This document shows, one piece after another, positions 32,506-43,289 of a stretch of DNA of 64,000 nucleotides. The notes beneath the pieces were generated by a model, which did not search any database, was not told the DNA's origin, and saw only the letters and a list, made by a program, of their open reading frames with translations. Both the position numbers and the translations under genes were made by a program. How positions within the stretch are numbered: the stretch's first letter is position 1; every line of letters starts with the position of its first letter. Source of the DNA: Adiantum capillus-veneris (lineage: Eukaryota; Streptophyta; Polypodiopsida; Polypodiales; Pteridaceae); the NCBI GenBank assembly GCA_014529385.2, contig CM043966.1, forward strand, positions 44,152,537 to 44,216,536, given 5' to 3'.

Positions 32506-32928
32506 TTTGGAGGGAAATAAAAAAAGGTGGAAAGTTTGATATTAAGTAGGTCTAGTAGTGACATTTTGAGAGAGAAAATTGATTTTTGGGTATACATATA
32601 GGTTGGGGAGAAGTTTTGAGTAAAAGTGAGGTTTTTTTGAATTTTTGTGAAAAAAGTGCTTTTTTGGACTGAGGCTATGGACGCCCCTGATGATGTGGCA
32701 AAAAAAGGGAGGGAGGGTAGTTATTGTCGTAAGGACCACCACTCTTTTGGGTAGAGAGAGAATGTACCTATCCTCTCTCTCTCTAGCCTCTATTTCAACC
32801 TACAAAAAGCCTATGAGAATACCCTCATTCAATGGCCTTGTCTCCTAAATCATAAACATTTTCAGTCTTAATCCCTTAAAATTAGGGATCCTTACAAATC
32901 CCTTTTGGGGTTCATATTTTTCCTAATG

Positions 32929-33300
32929 GGCGATAACTACCCAATGTGAGCTTACATGACGACGCATGTTCTTGTATGAAAAGGCATTTGGAATGTTATG
33001 CGGGGCATACAAAAATCCATTTGACAATGTTTGGAAAAGGTCCCTCATAGTCCCTTTTGGGATGTGATACATAGCACATGTTAATCCTTGTTCTTTATTC
33101 CTCTTTTGGAGAAGTTTTCCCATCACGTGCAGTGAGTTGCCATGGCGGCAATGACACAAATGTTTTCAAGATTTTTCTATTGAGGAGAAATTGGATGGGG
33201 ATAACTACTTAATATGAGCTTACATGATGATGCATGTTCTTGTATGAAAGGGCATTTGGAATGTTATGTGGGGCGCATAGAAAGAACCATTTGACAATGT
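32929..33300. repeat. Right flank B and uninterrupted A-B copy
   Basis: 32,929-33,044 (GATAACTACCCAATGTGAGC and on) is repeated at 33,194-33,310, about 265 bp away. In the second copy it is preceded directly by the sequence that at the left edge of the nested element occupies 14,292-14,369. This is the homologous empty site that defines the insertion. Confidence 0.75.
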
Positions 33301-33310
33301 TTGGAGCATA

Positions 33311-36300
33311 GAAATGACCTATGATTTTTTCCAAGTTTTAGGACATTATAATGTCCACGCCACATTTTAGTTTCTAGGTACCAAACTAGTGTTAGTGATG
33401 GACATTTTCTCCACTTACAAGCCTATGAGCCTATCCCATAAGTTGTAGAGTTCTGCTTTGCCAACTTTGTTGTTTTTCATCTATCCCACTGAGATGACAT
33501 TTTCTATAGCCTCTATATGGAACCTCTTGTGAAGCCAAAACTTGATTACGACACTTTGTAAAAATAGAGCTTATTATCTATAGACCCCCCTGGACCTCGA
33601 TCAAGTGGTCGTCTAAGCTTGTGGGAATGTTTTATAGGTCTATGTTATGGCCCCCTTTTGGTATACAAGGCTAAGCACTACGATCATTTTTGTGTTCATC
33701 TTTCTCGGGAAGGTTTTGCTAACCTAGGGTTTTTCTTAGCTACCTAATTGACACACCTATGTTCAAACATGCTCGTTAGTAGGTTAGGAACTCATCCCTC
33801 ATGTCTCATGCAAGACTGTGCAATGTGGAAGTTGTTAGAAGCTCGAATGTGCACTTCAAAACAAGGTCCCAAGAGCTTTTCTCCAAAGGCCACTAGTGAG
33901 AATGAGGCCCTATTTGGCCTACTTAGAGTATACTTACATGGCATTCCGTATTCACTTTCTCATACCCCCAATTAGTCCCAATAAATTGTGAAGTATAGTT
34001 TCCTTTTAAATTTTTCTCCCTTTGGACTCTGATTATCCTGTTTTTGAAAATTTTGTAGAATCAAGCATGGTGGCCGTAATTTAAGCTTCTCGTCGGAACC
34101 AAATTTGACATGCTGGTTCATCATAGCTTATTCTTCCCCGTCGTATCTTTTGGTTTTTTATAACACACAAAAAGAGTGAAAATTATAAGATTTTTTACTT
34201 TTTCAATGATATATACACTATGTACAGACACCTAGGGGTTATCATTTTACATTTTCCTCAAACCCTTTACTTAGAAGGGCATTTTCATCAGATTTGTAGA
34301 AAAAATCACATCTATTATATGAACATTGCAAACATTTCCCTTTTTATAGTATTTTTCATGTATTTGGGTCCACATTCAGAATGCCTTTCTCCCTTCTAAT
34401 TGGAGTCCTCCAGGACAACATTGTGTATCTTGAGTAGTGTTATGCATGGATTAAAAATTTGTATATATGCATAGCTCTAATTGGCTCTACCATAGTTGTG
34501 ATGTTAACGCATTGTAAAACTCGATGGTATGCAAGAGGAGGACCTTGAGCTGATCGCTCAAGGGTTTTTGATGTCGAGGCTTCCTACTTTTTAGTTCTCT
34601 TAAGGTCTTGAAGCAATTGAGCATATCCTTTAATGGTCTTTCATGAACAACCATCTTTGTCTTTTTTATCAATCTTATGAGAGATTGGTTGTTACTCGGA
34701 TGGTAGAAATGGTGGATGTTGAAGCTTTAGCACCCATTTATGAGTTGTTGATGCAGCTAGAGTTGGTCGATGCTACAAAGAGTGCAATGCCAGGTGGTGT
34801 GGGCTCTCAAGAGCTTGTCAAAGTGATTGAGCAACTGGGAAGATCAAGAGCAGGAAAGGAGCAACAGCTATGTATGCTTTATGTGGTTTTTGAGGCCAAA
34901 GTTCTCTGCTATGGTTCCTGTCAGAGGTGGAGGGTTGAAGGATGTAGAGTGTATAAATAGAAGTGGCAAAGGTGGCCCTCAGTGTGCTCTACAAGCTGGT
35001 CTAGACGACTCCTCAAACGGAGCTACGGTGTGAACAATATGGCAACTTATAATTCTGAGTGGGTTGCAGATCCGTAATGGGTTGGGCAGTTGTAGATGAT
35101 GGGTCAAAGTTGAAGTGAGTGCATGGGCCTGAAGTGCTTGTCTTATACTATATGTCAGTCTTTTCAAATTGGCAATCGGAGCTCAAACGGCCAAGATATA
35201 AGCAATTGAAGTTGCAATGGGGGCCAATTGTGTGCCAGTTTGATTGCCTTGGTAGATGTGCCATTTAGAGTTTTGTCAGCCTTTCCAGGGTTTGTATGAG
35301 TGTTGTGTGGTATGTGAAGTCCATGGGAATCAATGGCACATTGATTGGAGTCCAGAGTACGGAGATATTGAAGCCTGAATTCTATGTCGGTTGTCGATAG
35401 AGTGGTATCAAATGAGTTTTCCCAGTTTTGGCAGCCTCAATTTGCAGGCTCCTCAAAGTCAAAAAACAAGGGGTTTGTATGGGTTGAAGCCGGCAAGGGG
35501 AACTTTGACTGGGTTTTTGTGACTCGGTTATCGGGTCTGACGACATCAAATGGCATGTTGTGAAAGTCGAATGAAAAAAGAGGGATTTTAGAGATTTTTT
35601 TATAGACTTTTGGGACCTTTGAGGGCCAAGTGGACGAGGATGTGCCACATGGCGGGCTTTTAGTCCCACATGCAGTGTCAAAGGCCGATGGCGTGTAGTA
35701 TATCTATTACAGTGAGAGCTCCATCGTAAACACACAAGAAGAGAGAGGGAGTCCTCTCCCTATCATGGATATGGAGTATGGTGCCTCGACGGTGCACGCT
35801 GCCAGTTGGACGGTGCCGCGGCTCTTTTTGGGTGCCCTCTCGTGTAGAGGTGGTGGTCGGTGTGGTCGAAGATGACATGGCAAGACACGAGATGCATTCC
35901 CACATTGCCTCAAGGGGCCCTAAAAATTTCTTGAGGAGGAGGATCTCACAAGGGTTGTCATGATTCCGTGACATCCCCCCCAAATTAAAAGAGCAGGCTC
36001 ACACGAGACTTAACATGCAAGTAAAGCTAGAAATAGAGAGGTAGTTCACATGCAAAGTAAGCTAAAAATAGAAAAAGCGGACAAAATAGAGGGCCACGCC
36101 CTACAAGGCACAAAGTTTTTGTCATTTTGGGAGTTCTCAGAGAGCTTTCAACGAGGAGAGCTACATAGGGAAGAGGCCAACTAGGGCTATGGAAGCAGTT
36201 TTTTTAGCTCATCAAGGTGTGTGCCAAGAGAGCCAAGCCAAGGGAGGTGTATGCCCCTCGATGTGGAGCACATGGTGATTGTACATGGTGTTTTTTGAAG

Positions 36301-37202
36301 CAAACAAAAGATATCATTGCCAAATTTTGGTGTCGTCTTTTCCCCCTTCCACCTTTTCTCCTTTGCTCTGCTCAAGTGTGTGTGGTGTTGGTGTGTGAGC
36401 GATGTGCACCCTTGGGGCCGTTTTTGTGTATGTATAGCTATTAAATCTTAAATAATAAGACATAATTGAATTTTTACATTCAAAAGACATTTGGCAATGG
36501 AACAAGGAATAGATATGTACGAAAACAACTCAGTATTAGAATCATTTAAGTACAATGTTTGTGGAAAAGAGATCCTCTTTCAATATGCAGAAAGTAAAAG
36601 AACTTCCCAAGTCATCAGTGAGTGTTTCATCCAGAGTAGGGTAGCTTGCCAAAGTAAAAAAACCTTTCAAGATAAGATAGAGTCCTTACCTACATCCATC
36701 CAAACAAGACAACAATTCAGTTAGCCTTGGATGTGTATTACAGGTATCAATGGACCATACCAGTTGTTATCCATGTCCATCTTACAAAACTTTTTTACCT
36801 TTAACAAGCTAGGTCCACAGTAAAACCTTTTTGTTTATAAGTTTAATTATCACTTCTAATCTAAGTGACAGATTTCTCCTTCTAATGTGAGTGGTATATG
36901 TCCCTAAGAAAACAAACTTCATGAGTTATTTATCTGTCATATTAGTGATGTTCTATTAGTAAACAAGAAAAGATATTTCCTTCTAAGTATAGAACCGATG
37001 ATGTTTTAATGTTACAAATGGAGTCCAATGCAATCTATTCTTATAGGTTACAAACTTATAGCTAGCCAAGCGGTAGAGGCCTTAGCCTGTCCAAAAAAAA
37101 CAAGGACAACCTCTGGATGCAAATGCTGTAAAGCATTGTTGCAAACAATCCAAATCATAACGGTCGGGTCCTTCATAGAATGTAATGGATCATATTCCTT
37201 CC
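33311..37202. other. No recognisable gene or element
   Basis: About 3.9 kb of mixed sequence. A 105-codon plus-strand frame at 34,643 (EALAPIYELLMQLELVDATK) and frames at 35,382-35,983 have no recognisable domain. Around 35,399 a GTGGTATCAAATGAG resembles a Met-type PBS, but no LTR boundary or coding region supports it. The short frames near 36,200-36,720 are unassigned. Probably very old repeat debris. Confidence 0.3.
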
Positions 37203-37757
37203 ATTAAAGCAACCTAAACTAGTACATGGGTCTGAAAACAATGGTACAACAGTTTAACACTCCCTCCATACGGAAGGTTTTTCCAAGTGACAAAAGCGAT
37301 AGACAACATGCCATCCATTAGTACCAGCGACTGAATCAGTAGTAGGAATCCATCCTTATCCGAGGTACAACCTTTTCAGAGCTCTTGCTCGATTTCTTTA
37401 CATATAAATGTTAAGCCAATACTGCCATATACTTACCTTCAAAAAAAGTGAACAAAGAACCATTTCATCAACCATTAGCAACCCCAAAACGGTGGGTTAT
37501 ACCCAGGTTTATTGCCAGGTGTAAATGATGTCCCTTTACTCAGAAAGTGAGTACGCACAATATTACAAAGTACCCAGCGCCTTAGATGCTATAAAGGCCA
37601 AAACTAACCCCGGTTTTTTTTTTTTTACAGTTATGCCGAGACTAGGTAATGTCTGCAGACGGTAATACCTTGCAGCGGCTATGAAAAATCCCAAGTTACA
37701 TGATCATATAGTAGTTCTATAGCCATGATGCACACAGCTTCCTTTCAAAAAGCAATA
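37203..37757. repeat. Left ~555-bp direct repeat flanking the Penelope-like remnant
   Basis: Matches 40,489-41,045 from ATTAAAGCAACCTAAACT to TTTCAAAAAGCAATA, with many substitutions, mostly G/C in this copy and A/T in the other. The pair brackets the RT remnant. Penelope-like elements characteristically carry such terminal direct repeats (pseudo-LTRs), which makes this pair a structural match. No PBS or PPT adjoins it. Confidence 0.85.
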
Positions 37758-38490
37758 GGAAAAAACCCCCCTTTTTTCCATGATATCAAGCAGTAGATGC
37801 CAACTGTTTTTAACCCACAATTTCTATGCTGAGTATAATGATACAACAAATAAAAACACCAGCTATATACAGTGTGAAATTTGAAAATCCTCGACATCTA
37901 TAAAAGCCCCATTATGAACTTATGCAGAATACGCCTAATGTAAAACAACCTTCACTATGCTAAAACATATACTGTTAACTTTACAATGTCAGAAGAAAGC
38001 TTACAGTACAAAATTCCAATATAACCAGTAACGAAGCAAGCTCGAGTAGAGAAAACCTGTGACACCTGAGTGGTGAGCTCCATAGCTCATTTTTGTGAAG
38101 CAGGCAGTAAGACTTCTCAGAAAAACACAACAGGACAACACTAGCTAAGTGAGGGGCAGAGATGCACCCTCACCTGTTTAAATAGCAGGAGGAGGATGAC
38201 CTACATGTCCTCTGAGTTGGAATAATGAGTGAGTCGGGCTGCACTCCCTTGTGAGTGTGTGGTTGCACAAAACGGCACGCCAATACCCATGAATGGGGAG
38301 TTCCAAAGCCAGGGAGGAGAGGCCGCCTTCACGGCGTAATGAGGAGAAACCATTGATCACGATCGGCTCCCTAGGGGGTTTTTGAATATCATATTTTATT
38401 TAAGGGCTAGGCCCCATGGTCCTAACAGGTAATGGCACATTTTGAGTATTTATCACTAAAGTGACCCAATAAGATCCGGGCTAGATCCAT
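37758..38490. other. Region between left repeat and RT remnant
   Basis: No recognisable coding sequence on either strand. I looked on the minus strand for a GIY-YIG endonuclease, which many Penelope-like elements carry after the RT, and found no such motif. The 60-codon minus frame at 38,178-38,360 is unassigned. Confidence 0.35.
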
Positions 38491-38569
38491 GTGTGTGTGT
38501 GTGTGGGTGGGGGGGGGGGGGGGGGGGGGGGGGGGAGGGGGGTTGTTTTATATAACCATAAGAGTATAA

Positions 38570-38625
<56 letters not shown>
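38491..38625. repeat. TG / poly-G / TG microsatellite cluster
   Basis: A short TG run, then an uninterrupted run of about 27 G (38,509-38,535) and six more G after one A, then TG repeats at 38,572-38,625. The G tract is able to form a G-quadruplex. Frames through it are low-complexity artefacts. Confidence 0.95.
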
Positions 38626-38627
<2 letters not shown>

Positions 38628-38638
38628 CCGCACAGGCG

Positions 38639-38685
38639 CCATACACAATGGGTCGATAGTAGGCCCATTGTGTATGGGCCTACTA
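38639..38685. repeat. Two overlapping, mutually exclusive hairpins
   Basis: CCATACACAATGGG (38,639-38,652) pairs with CCCATTGTGTATGG (38,664-38,677). Alternatively TAGTAGGCCCAT (38,657-38,668) pairs with ATGGGCCTACTA (38,674-38,685) around a TGTGT loop. The two stems share bases, so only one can form at a time. It lies at the 3' side of the RT remnant, next to the microsatellite. Confidence 0.8.
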
Positions 38686-40450
38686 CCTAATAAGAGAAAT
38701 GAGATTCTCTTGTTTAAAGTGTAACCCAAGCCAGTTATGTTGGGTGAGAGCTTGTATGATACTGTTACAGATCTGATTTCTATTAAACCCGTTAAGGCAA
38801 TACTTTTTAATTAGCAAAAAGACCTCCTCCCAGGCAAGAGAAGGGTTAGAGGAAGAATAGCAAATTAAGTGTAGCAAGCAGATACAAGAGCTAATAGCAG
38901 CCTTGTATAGCCTATTGCTATTCCTTTTTATGAATTCTATGAGTGGCAGTTTCAAGAGATCCCTTTTCCACACAAACCTCGGATCATACCCACCAATAGA
39001 TGGAGTATAAAGGGAAATAGAGAGGTTAAGAAATTGGACAGATGTACAGAAAACCCCATTGGGTGTGATGGTCTCATGAAGAGAGGTAGGTTCAATTTTT
39101 AGGCAGTGAGGGTGAATCAGACAAGTAGCTCATCCATGTATCTATAAGTATGTTTGAACTGTGGAAGCTTATTCTTGTAAGTTTCCTTGGTCTTGAGACA
39201 CCACTTGTATTCAACGAAAGCAAGGTAAATACTACACATAAGTGGAGAGCAAGAAAAACCCATGGGGATGCCTAAGCATTGGTTTAAAAAAAGGCCACTT
39301 GAAACTATAGTGTAGTTTGCAGCCAGGAGATGTAGGAGCAAAGCTTAGCTACATTAAAGTGTAGGGAGTGTACGGAGTGAGATAAGTGAATCCACCTAAG
39401 TTTTTTGGAGAGTCAGATGTAAAAAAACTTCTTCTTTCTAGCATTGGAGAAAGCCAATTTAATCACTTTGGCAAGAACAGCCTTAAGGCCAAGATCCCCA
39501 TCAAGGGGAATATTTTCGTAACATTGTGTGATATCAACAATAAAGATGTGGAAGATCTACTGAAGAAGGTTAAGCGAGACCTCTGTAGAGTTTTTTGCAA
39601 GCCAGAAGGGATTATACTGAACATGTAAGAAGTTCTGGCAGATTTTCTATTTAGTGGCACAAATAAGCTCAAATTCAGATAGAATAAGCTCAAGGCAAAA
39701 AGTAATATCGTTGGTGATATCAATAAAAATACAATTTGGAGGCACCATATATCCACTTGTATTGATGCTTATGGATCTTATAAGTGGGAAAAAGCACTGG
39801 TAACTTAGTGTTCAGTACAGAGTAGCCTAGCAGTCCTAAGTGTTTAGCAATTTTACTGAAAATAGTTTGAGGTGTAGCATTAATATGACAGAACTCCTTA
39901 CCAAATACTCGATTACGATCGGCCTTCCAAACCAGATATTTGCAAACGATAGTGGGATAGCTAGAGCTTTTGTCAAGACCGACAACAAACCATTTATCAA
40001 AGATCTTTTGAAAATCAAGAATTAGCTGGAAATAAGCCAAGAATCCTCATATAATAACCATTTATTAGGAAGCTGTGAAATTTTATAAAGGAAACATTCC
40101 TTCACTACTTCCCTTAAGTCCGGTAGAACTGGCATCTCTAGTCGGAGAGCACTGACAAGGTCAATGAAACAGCTTAGTATAACTGATAAGACAAAGAATG
40201 GTTTTTAGAAAAGTTAGGTATATGATTGAACCCTTTGACCAAAATTCTACGTATTTTAGTATTTTCAATAATGCTAAGATCACAAGTGCAAACATTGTTG
40301 CCAAAAGCCTCAAAATTTTTGCAAAAAGTGGTAAACTGAACATGTACAATGAGGGACAGAATCCTGTCAAAGTAAGTCATTATCATACATCAACCTTTTT
40401 ACGAGATGATGATATTTCCATCCCTATGAGTATATTGTCAAGCAATTTGT
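38683..40450 (-). pseudogene. Penelope-like reverse transcriptase remnant
   Basis: Read on the minus strand, the broken frames give RT blocks in order. About 40,300-40,210 has CDLSIIENTKIRRILVKGFN, like the start of Penelope-type RTs. About 40,000-39,730 has a D-K-S-S stretch and LPVLFPTYKIHKHQYKWIYG. About 39,545 has IVDISQCYENIPLDG, corresponding to RT motif A. About 39,290-39,120 has GIPMGFSCSPLMCSIYLAF and YRYMDELLV, where the catalytic pair reads DE instead of DD. About 38,970-38,690 has a C-terminal thumb-like region. At least four frame changes separate the blocks. The motif style (GIPMG, not the LTR-element pattern) and the flanking direct repeats point to a Penelope-like element, a group that is uncommon in plants. 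A LINE or DIRS origin is less likely. Confidence 0.65.
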
Positions 40451-40488
40451 GATTACCAAAAAAAAGATCAAAGCACTCACAAAAAAGA

Positions 40489-41045
40489 ATTAAAGCAACC
40501 TAAACTACTACATGGGTCTGAAAACAGTGGTACAATAGTTTAACACTCCCTCCATACGAAGGTTTTTCCAAGTGACAAAAGCAGTAGACAACATACCATT
40601 AGTATCAACGATTGAATCATTAGTAGAAATCCATCCTTATCCCAAGTACAACCTTTTCAGAGCTCTTACTCGATTCTTTACATATAAATATTAAGCCAAT
40701 ACTGCCATATACTTACCTTCAAAAAAAGTGAACAAAGAACCATTTCATCAATCATTAGCAACCCCAAAACGGTGGGTTATACCCAACTTTATTGTCAAGT
40801 GTAAATGACGTTCCTTTACTCAGAAAGTGAGTACGCACAATATTACAAAGTACTCAACGCCTCAGATGCTATGAAGGCCAAAACTAACCTCATTTTTTGA
40901 AAAAAAAAAAAAAACCAATTATATCGAGACTAGGTAATGTCTACAAACAATAATACCTTGCAGCGGCTATGAAAAATCCCAAGTTACATGATCATATAGT
41001 AGTTCTACAACCATGCTGTGCACAATTTCCTTTCAAAAAGCAATA
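40489..41045. repeat. Right ~557-bp direct repeat flanking the Penelope-like remnant
   Basis: Second copy of the repeat at 37,203-37,757, same orientation, about 3.29 kb away. It starts right next to the 5' side of the minus-strand RT remnant. Substitutions between the copies are biased towards A/T here, as expected of old methylated DNA. Confidence 0.85.
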
Positions 41046-42665
41046 CACAATGTGGGTTATTGGAGATGTCACGTTCAAGGCAATGAGTGAGTCACCCTAA
41101 TTCTTTCATCTATGAAAGAATAGGGCTGATAAGTGAGTTGGTAGCCAGATCCAAGGTGTCCGGCTCTAAGGTTTAGGCGCATCTCGCCTTTACCCCAACA
41201 ATCTCCAACTTAAGGCAAATGTGGTGCCGTAAGTGGACCTACTAGCTAACTACTAATACTAGCGCGGTGTGGAGCTTGCAAGTCCGCGTGTACAATGTGG
41301 TAAGAAAGGACACATAAGAACACAAAGATATGGGTGAGGAGACTCAAGAGTAAGCATCCCCATATACACTAACCATATGAATATACAAAAGTGAACAAGC
41401 GCCCATAGCTTAGGAGGTCGAGCAAGACACAGAGCACCTTTACTTTTAACAATCTCCCACTTAAAGATGAATGTGCCAAATCCGCCTTAGAGGCTCATGC
41501 AGACAACTCTATTTGATCTACAAATCTCCACAATGCATCATGCTAGTGTCAACCACCGTACGACTGACAATCCCTTTTGTGAATGCTTCCATTGTAACTG
41601 CTAGGTCGAGCCCGACACTAACAATTACTAGCAAGTCATACATATTGAGACGTTGAATACTGACAAAATATATGGATGTTGAGAGCCCCATATAGGATAT
41701 GCCAAACTCGTCAAAAGCTAATACAGGGTATGCTAAGAGTCCCATATAAGGTCCCATTGTAACTGTTAGGTCAGGCCCGACACTACTAAGTCATACACGA
41801 GACGCTTGAATGCTGACAAAATATGTGGATGCTGAGAGCCCCATAAGGTATGCCAAACTCGTCAAAAGCTAAAAATCTGTGTGTATGTATGTAGGGAGAG
41901 AGCGTTGGACTGGTCTGTGTGTGTGCCTAATCATCCCTCCATCAATCCCTCCGATGCCAATGTCAAGAGAAAGACCTTTTCATAGATTCTTCTCTCTTCT
42001 CTTGCCTTCTTTGTCAAGGATGTATGTGTATGTATGTGTGCATACACACACACACACACCTATCGACTTGCAGTTACCTAAGAGCTCATGCTCTCTCTTC
42101 TCTGTGGCGTTGCCTTCCCCCTTTCATTGCTTCTTTGCTCTTCTAAGTCCTTGCCCACTGTCTCTCTTTGTAGCACTCCAATAGAAAAATGGCTTGCCTT
42201 GCAAAGACTCCGACAATCTATTTCAAAAATAGCGCTACTATAATTTTGCTACTAGCGCTATTTGGTGCTATTAGACTATTACATTAATCTTCCTATAATT
42301 CAACTGCAAAGCTTTATTCCAACTTTGCCTTTTTTACATAATTTGCAATGTCTAGAAAGCTATTCGAAGCTTTGATACTCGATGAAACTCCTCTCTCTAG
42401 TGAAGTTCCAAGCCTTAGCTCGTACTCAAATTGATACACACTACAATGAAAAAAGTCATTGCCCTCCTTCCTTCCTGCTACGATATCACTTGTTGTAAGA
42501 CACTATGGGAGCACGCATATGGTGCGATGCGAGAGAAGGAAGAAGACACATAGTGTGGGTTAGTGAAGATCTCACATTCAAGGCAATGAGTGAGTCTCTT
42601 TTCTTTAATCTATGAAAGAATAGGTTGATAAGTGAGTTGACAATCAAATCCAAGGTGTTCCGTTT
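41046..42665 (-). mobile_element. Possible short non-autonomous LTR element
   Basis: 41,046-41,180 and 42,545-42,665 are direct copies (GTGGGTTA, CAAGGCAATGAGTGAGTC, TCTATGAAAGAATAGG, GATAAGTGAGTTG). Read on the minus strand, a PPT-like AAGTTGGAGAT precedes a TGTTGGGG start at about 41,203. Near 42,492 a TTACA end is followed by TGATATCGTAGCAGG, close to a Met-type PBS. That is the order LTR-PBS-body-PPT-LTR, with a body of about 1.3 kb and no coding capacity. A second PPT-like TAAGTGGGAGAT before TGTTAAAAG lies at about 41,451. Both LTRs look truncated, so the call is tentative. Confidence 0.35.
41588..41873. repeat. ~170-bp degenerate tandem duplication
   Basis: 41,588-41,724 and 41,755-41,873 share CATTGTAACTG..AGGTC, GCCCGACACTA, CTGACAAAATAT, GAGAGCCCCATA and TGCCAAACTCGTCAAAAGCTAA. 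No gene in this block. A GTATG/CACACA stretch follows near 42,020-42,060. Confidence 0.75.
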
Positions 42666-42990
42666 TGAAATACTCCAACAACAAGCAAGTGGTTTTAAAG
42701 GACCAATAAATTCAATACCCCACTTAGCAAATGCTTTTGCTCTCATCATTGATTGCAGTTGTATGCCATACGTTTTGAAATACTCCAACAAGCAAGTGGT
42801 TTTAAAGGACCAATAAATTCAATACCCCACTTAGCAAATGCTTTTGCTCTCATCATTGATTGCAATTGTATGCCATACATTCTGGTTCACATATTAGCTC
42901 TTGGCGAGGGTCAAACCTTTCAAAAAATTCTTTGGCATCGACAAATGAAGTTGACCACCATATGCCAACATTCAAAATTGGTCTAGCTAT
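42660..42990 (-). pseudogene. Ty3/gypsy integrase fragment, internally duplicated
   Basis: The minus strand encodes MRAKAFAKWGIEFIGPLKP, the start of the integrase core as in many plant Ty3/gypsy elements (the D of the W-G-I-D motif is E here). A ~113-bp segment containing it is tandemly duplicated: 42,660-42,771 and 42,772-42,885. Upstream on the same strand, about 42,990-42,890, a degenerate WWSTSF.DAKEFF stretch resembles the zinc-finger part. It belongs with the RNase H remnant at 43.3-43.8 kb. Confidence 0.7.
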
Positions 42991-43289
42991 GTTCTCATGA
43001 GAGAAATGAACCCCCTTCTAGATCCACATGTGCCTATTTCAAATTAGAATGTATGCATCTTTGATAGTCTTCCTACTAATAGGTGATACCTAACCAATTG
43101 CTCTAGTAGCCTAGTTATAAGAAATGGAATTTGTGAATGTACTTTTGCTATCATCAAGAAAGTGAGTATATACTCTAATAACCATCTTGAAATCATCTCC
43201 ACTAAGACCAAATATATACCTTATAAATCTTCATCAACTCCATTGAAAAATTCTCTTTAGGTGATCCTTAATAAGTGAACACTATAATG

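Larger units (their letters stand above)
14370..32928. mobile_element. Unclassified inverted-repeat element, host of the chromovirus
   Basis: Perfect 28-bp inverted repeats lie at 14,370-14,397 (starting CATTAGGAAAAATATGAACC) and 32,901-32,928. Weaker inverted similarity follows (TTAAGGG-GATTAAGA), and both inner flanks carry CCATAG/CTCTCC-rich minisatellites in opposite orientation, as if long terminal inverted repeats had decayed. A homologous uninterrupted site exists at 33,128-33,300: its left half matches 14,292-14,369 and its right half matches 32,929-33,044. Removing the 11.2-kb chromovirus leaves about 7.3 kb. Inside, unrecognised coding remnants face each other (plus at 26.8-28.8 kb, minus at 32.1-30.9 kb). 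That arrangement resembles two-gene Mutator-type elements, but I see no known transposase. The target-site duplication is unresolved. Confidence 0.55.

Noticed and set aside
35395-35415. GTGGTATCAAATGAG as a primer-binding site
   Set aside because: The match to the Met-type PBS ends after TGGTATCA, and no LTR end, TSD or coding region supports it.
37758-38490. GIY-YIG endonuclease of a Penelope-like element
   Set aside because: No GIY or YIG pair and no supporting frame could be read on the minus strand.
38456-38729. Open frames on both strands across the TG/G cluster
   Set aside because: His-Thr, Cys-Val and poly-Pro/Gly runs from simple repeats only.
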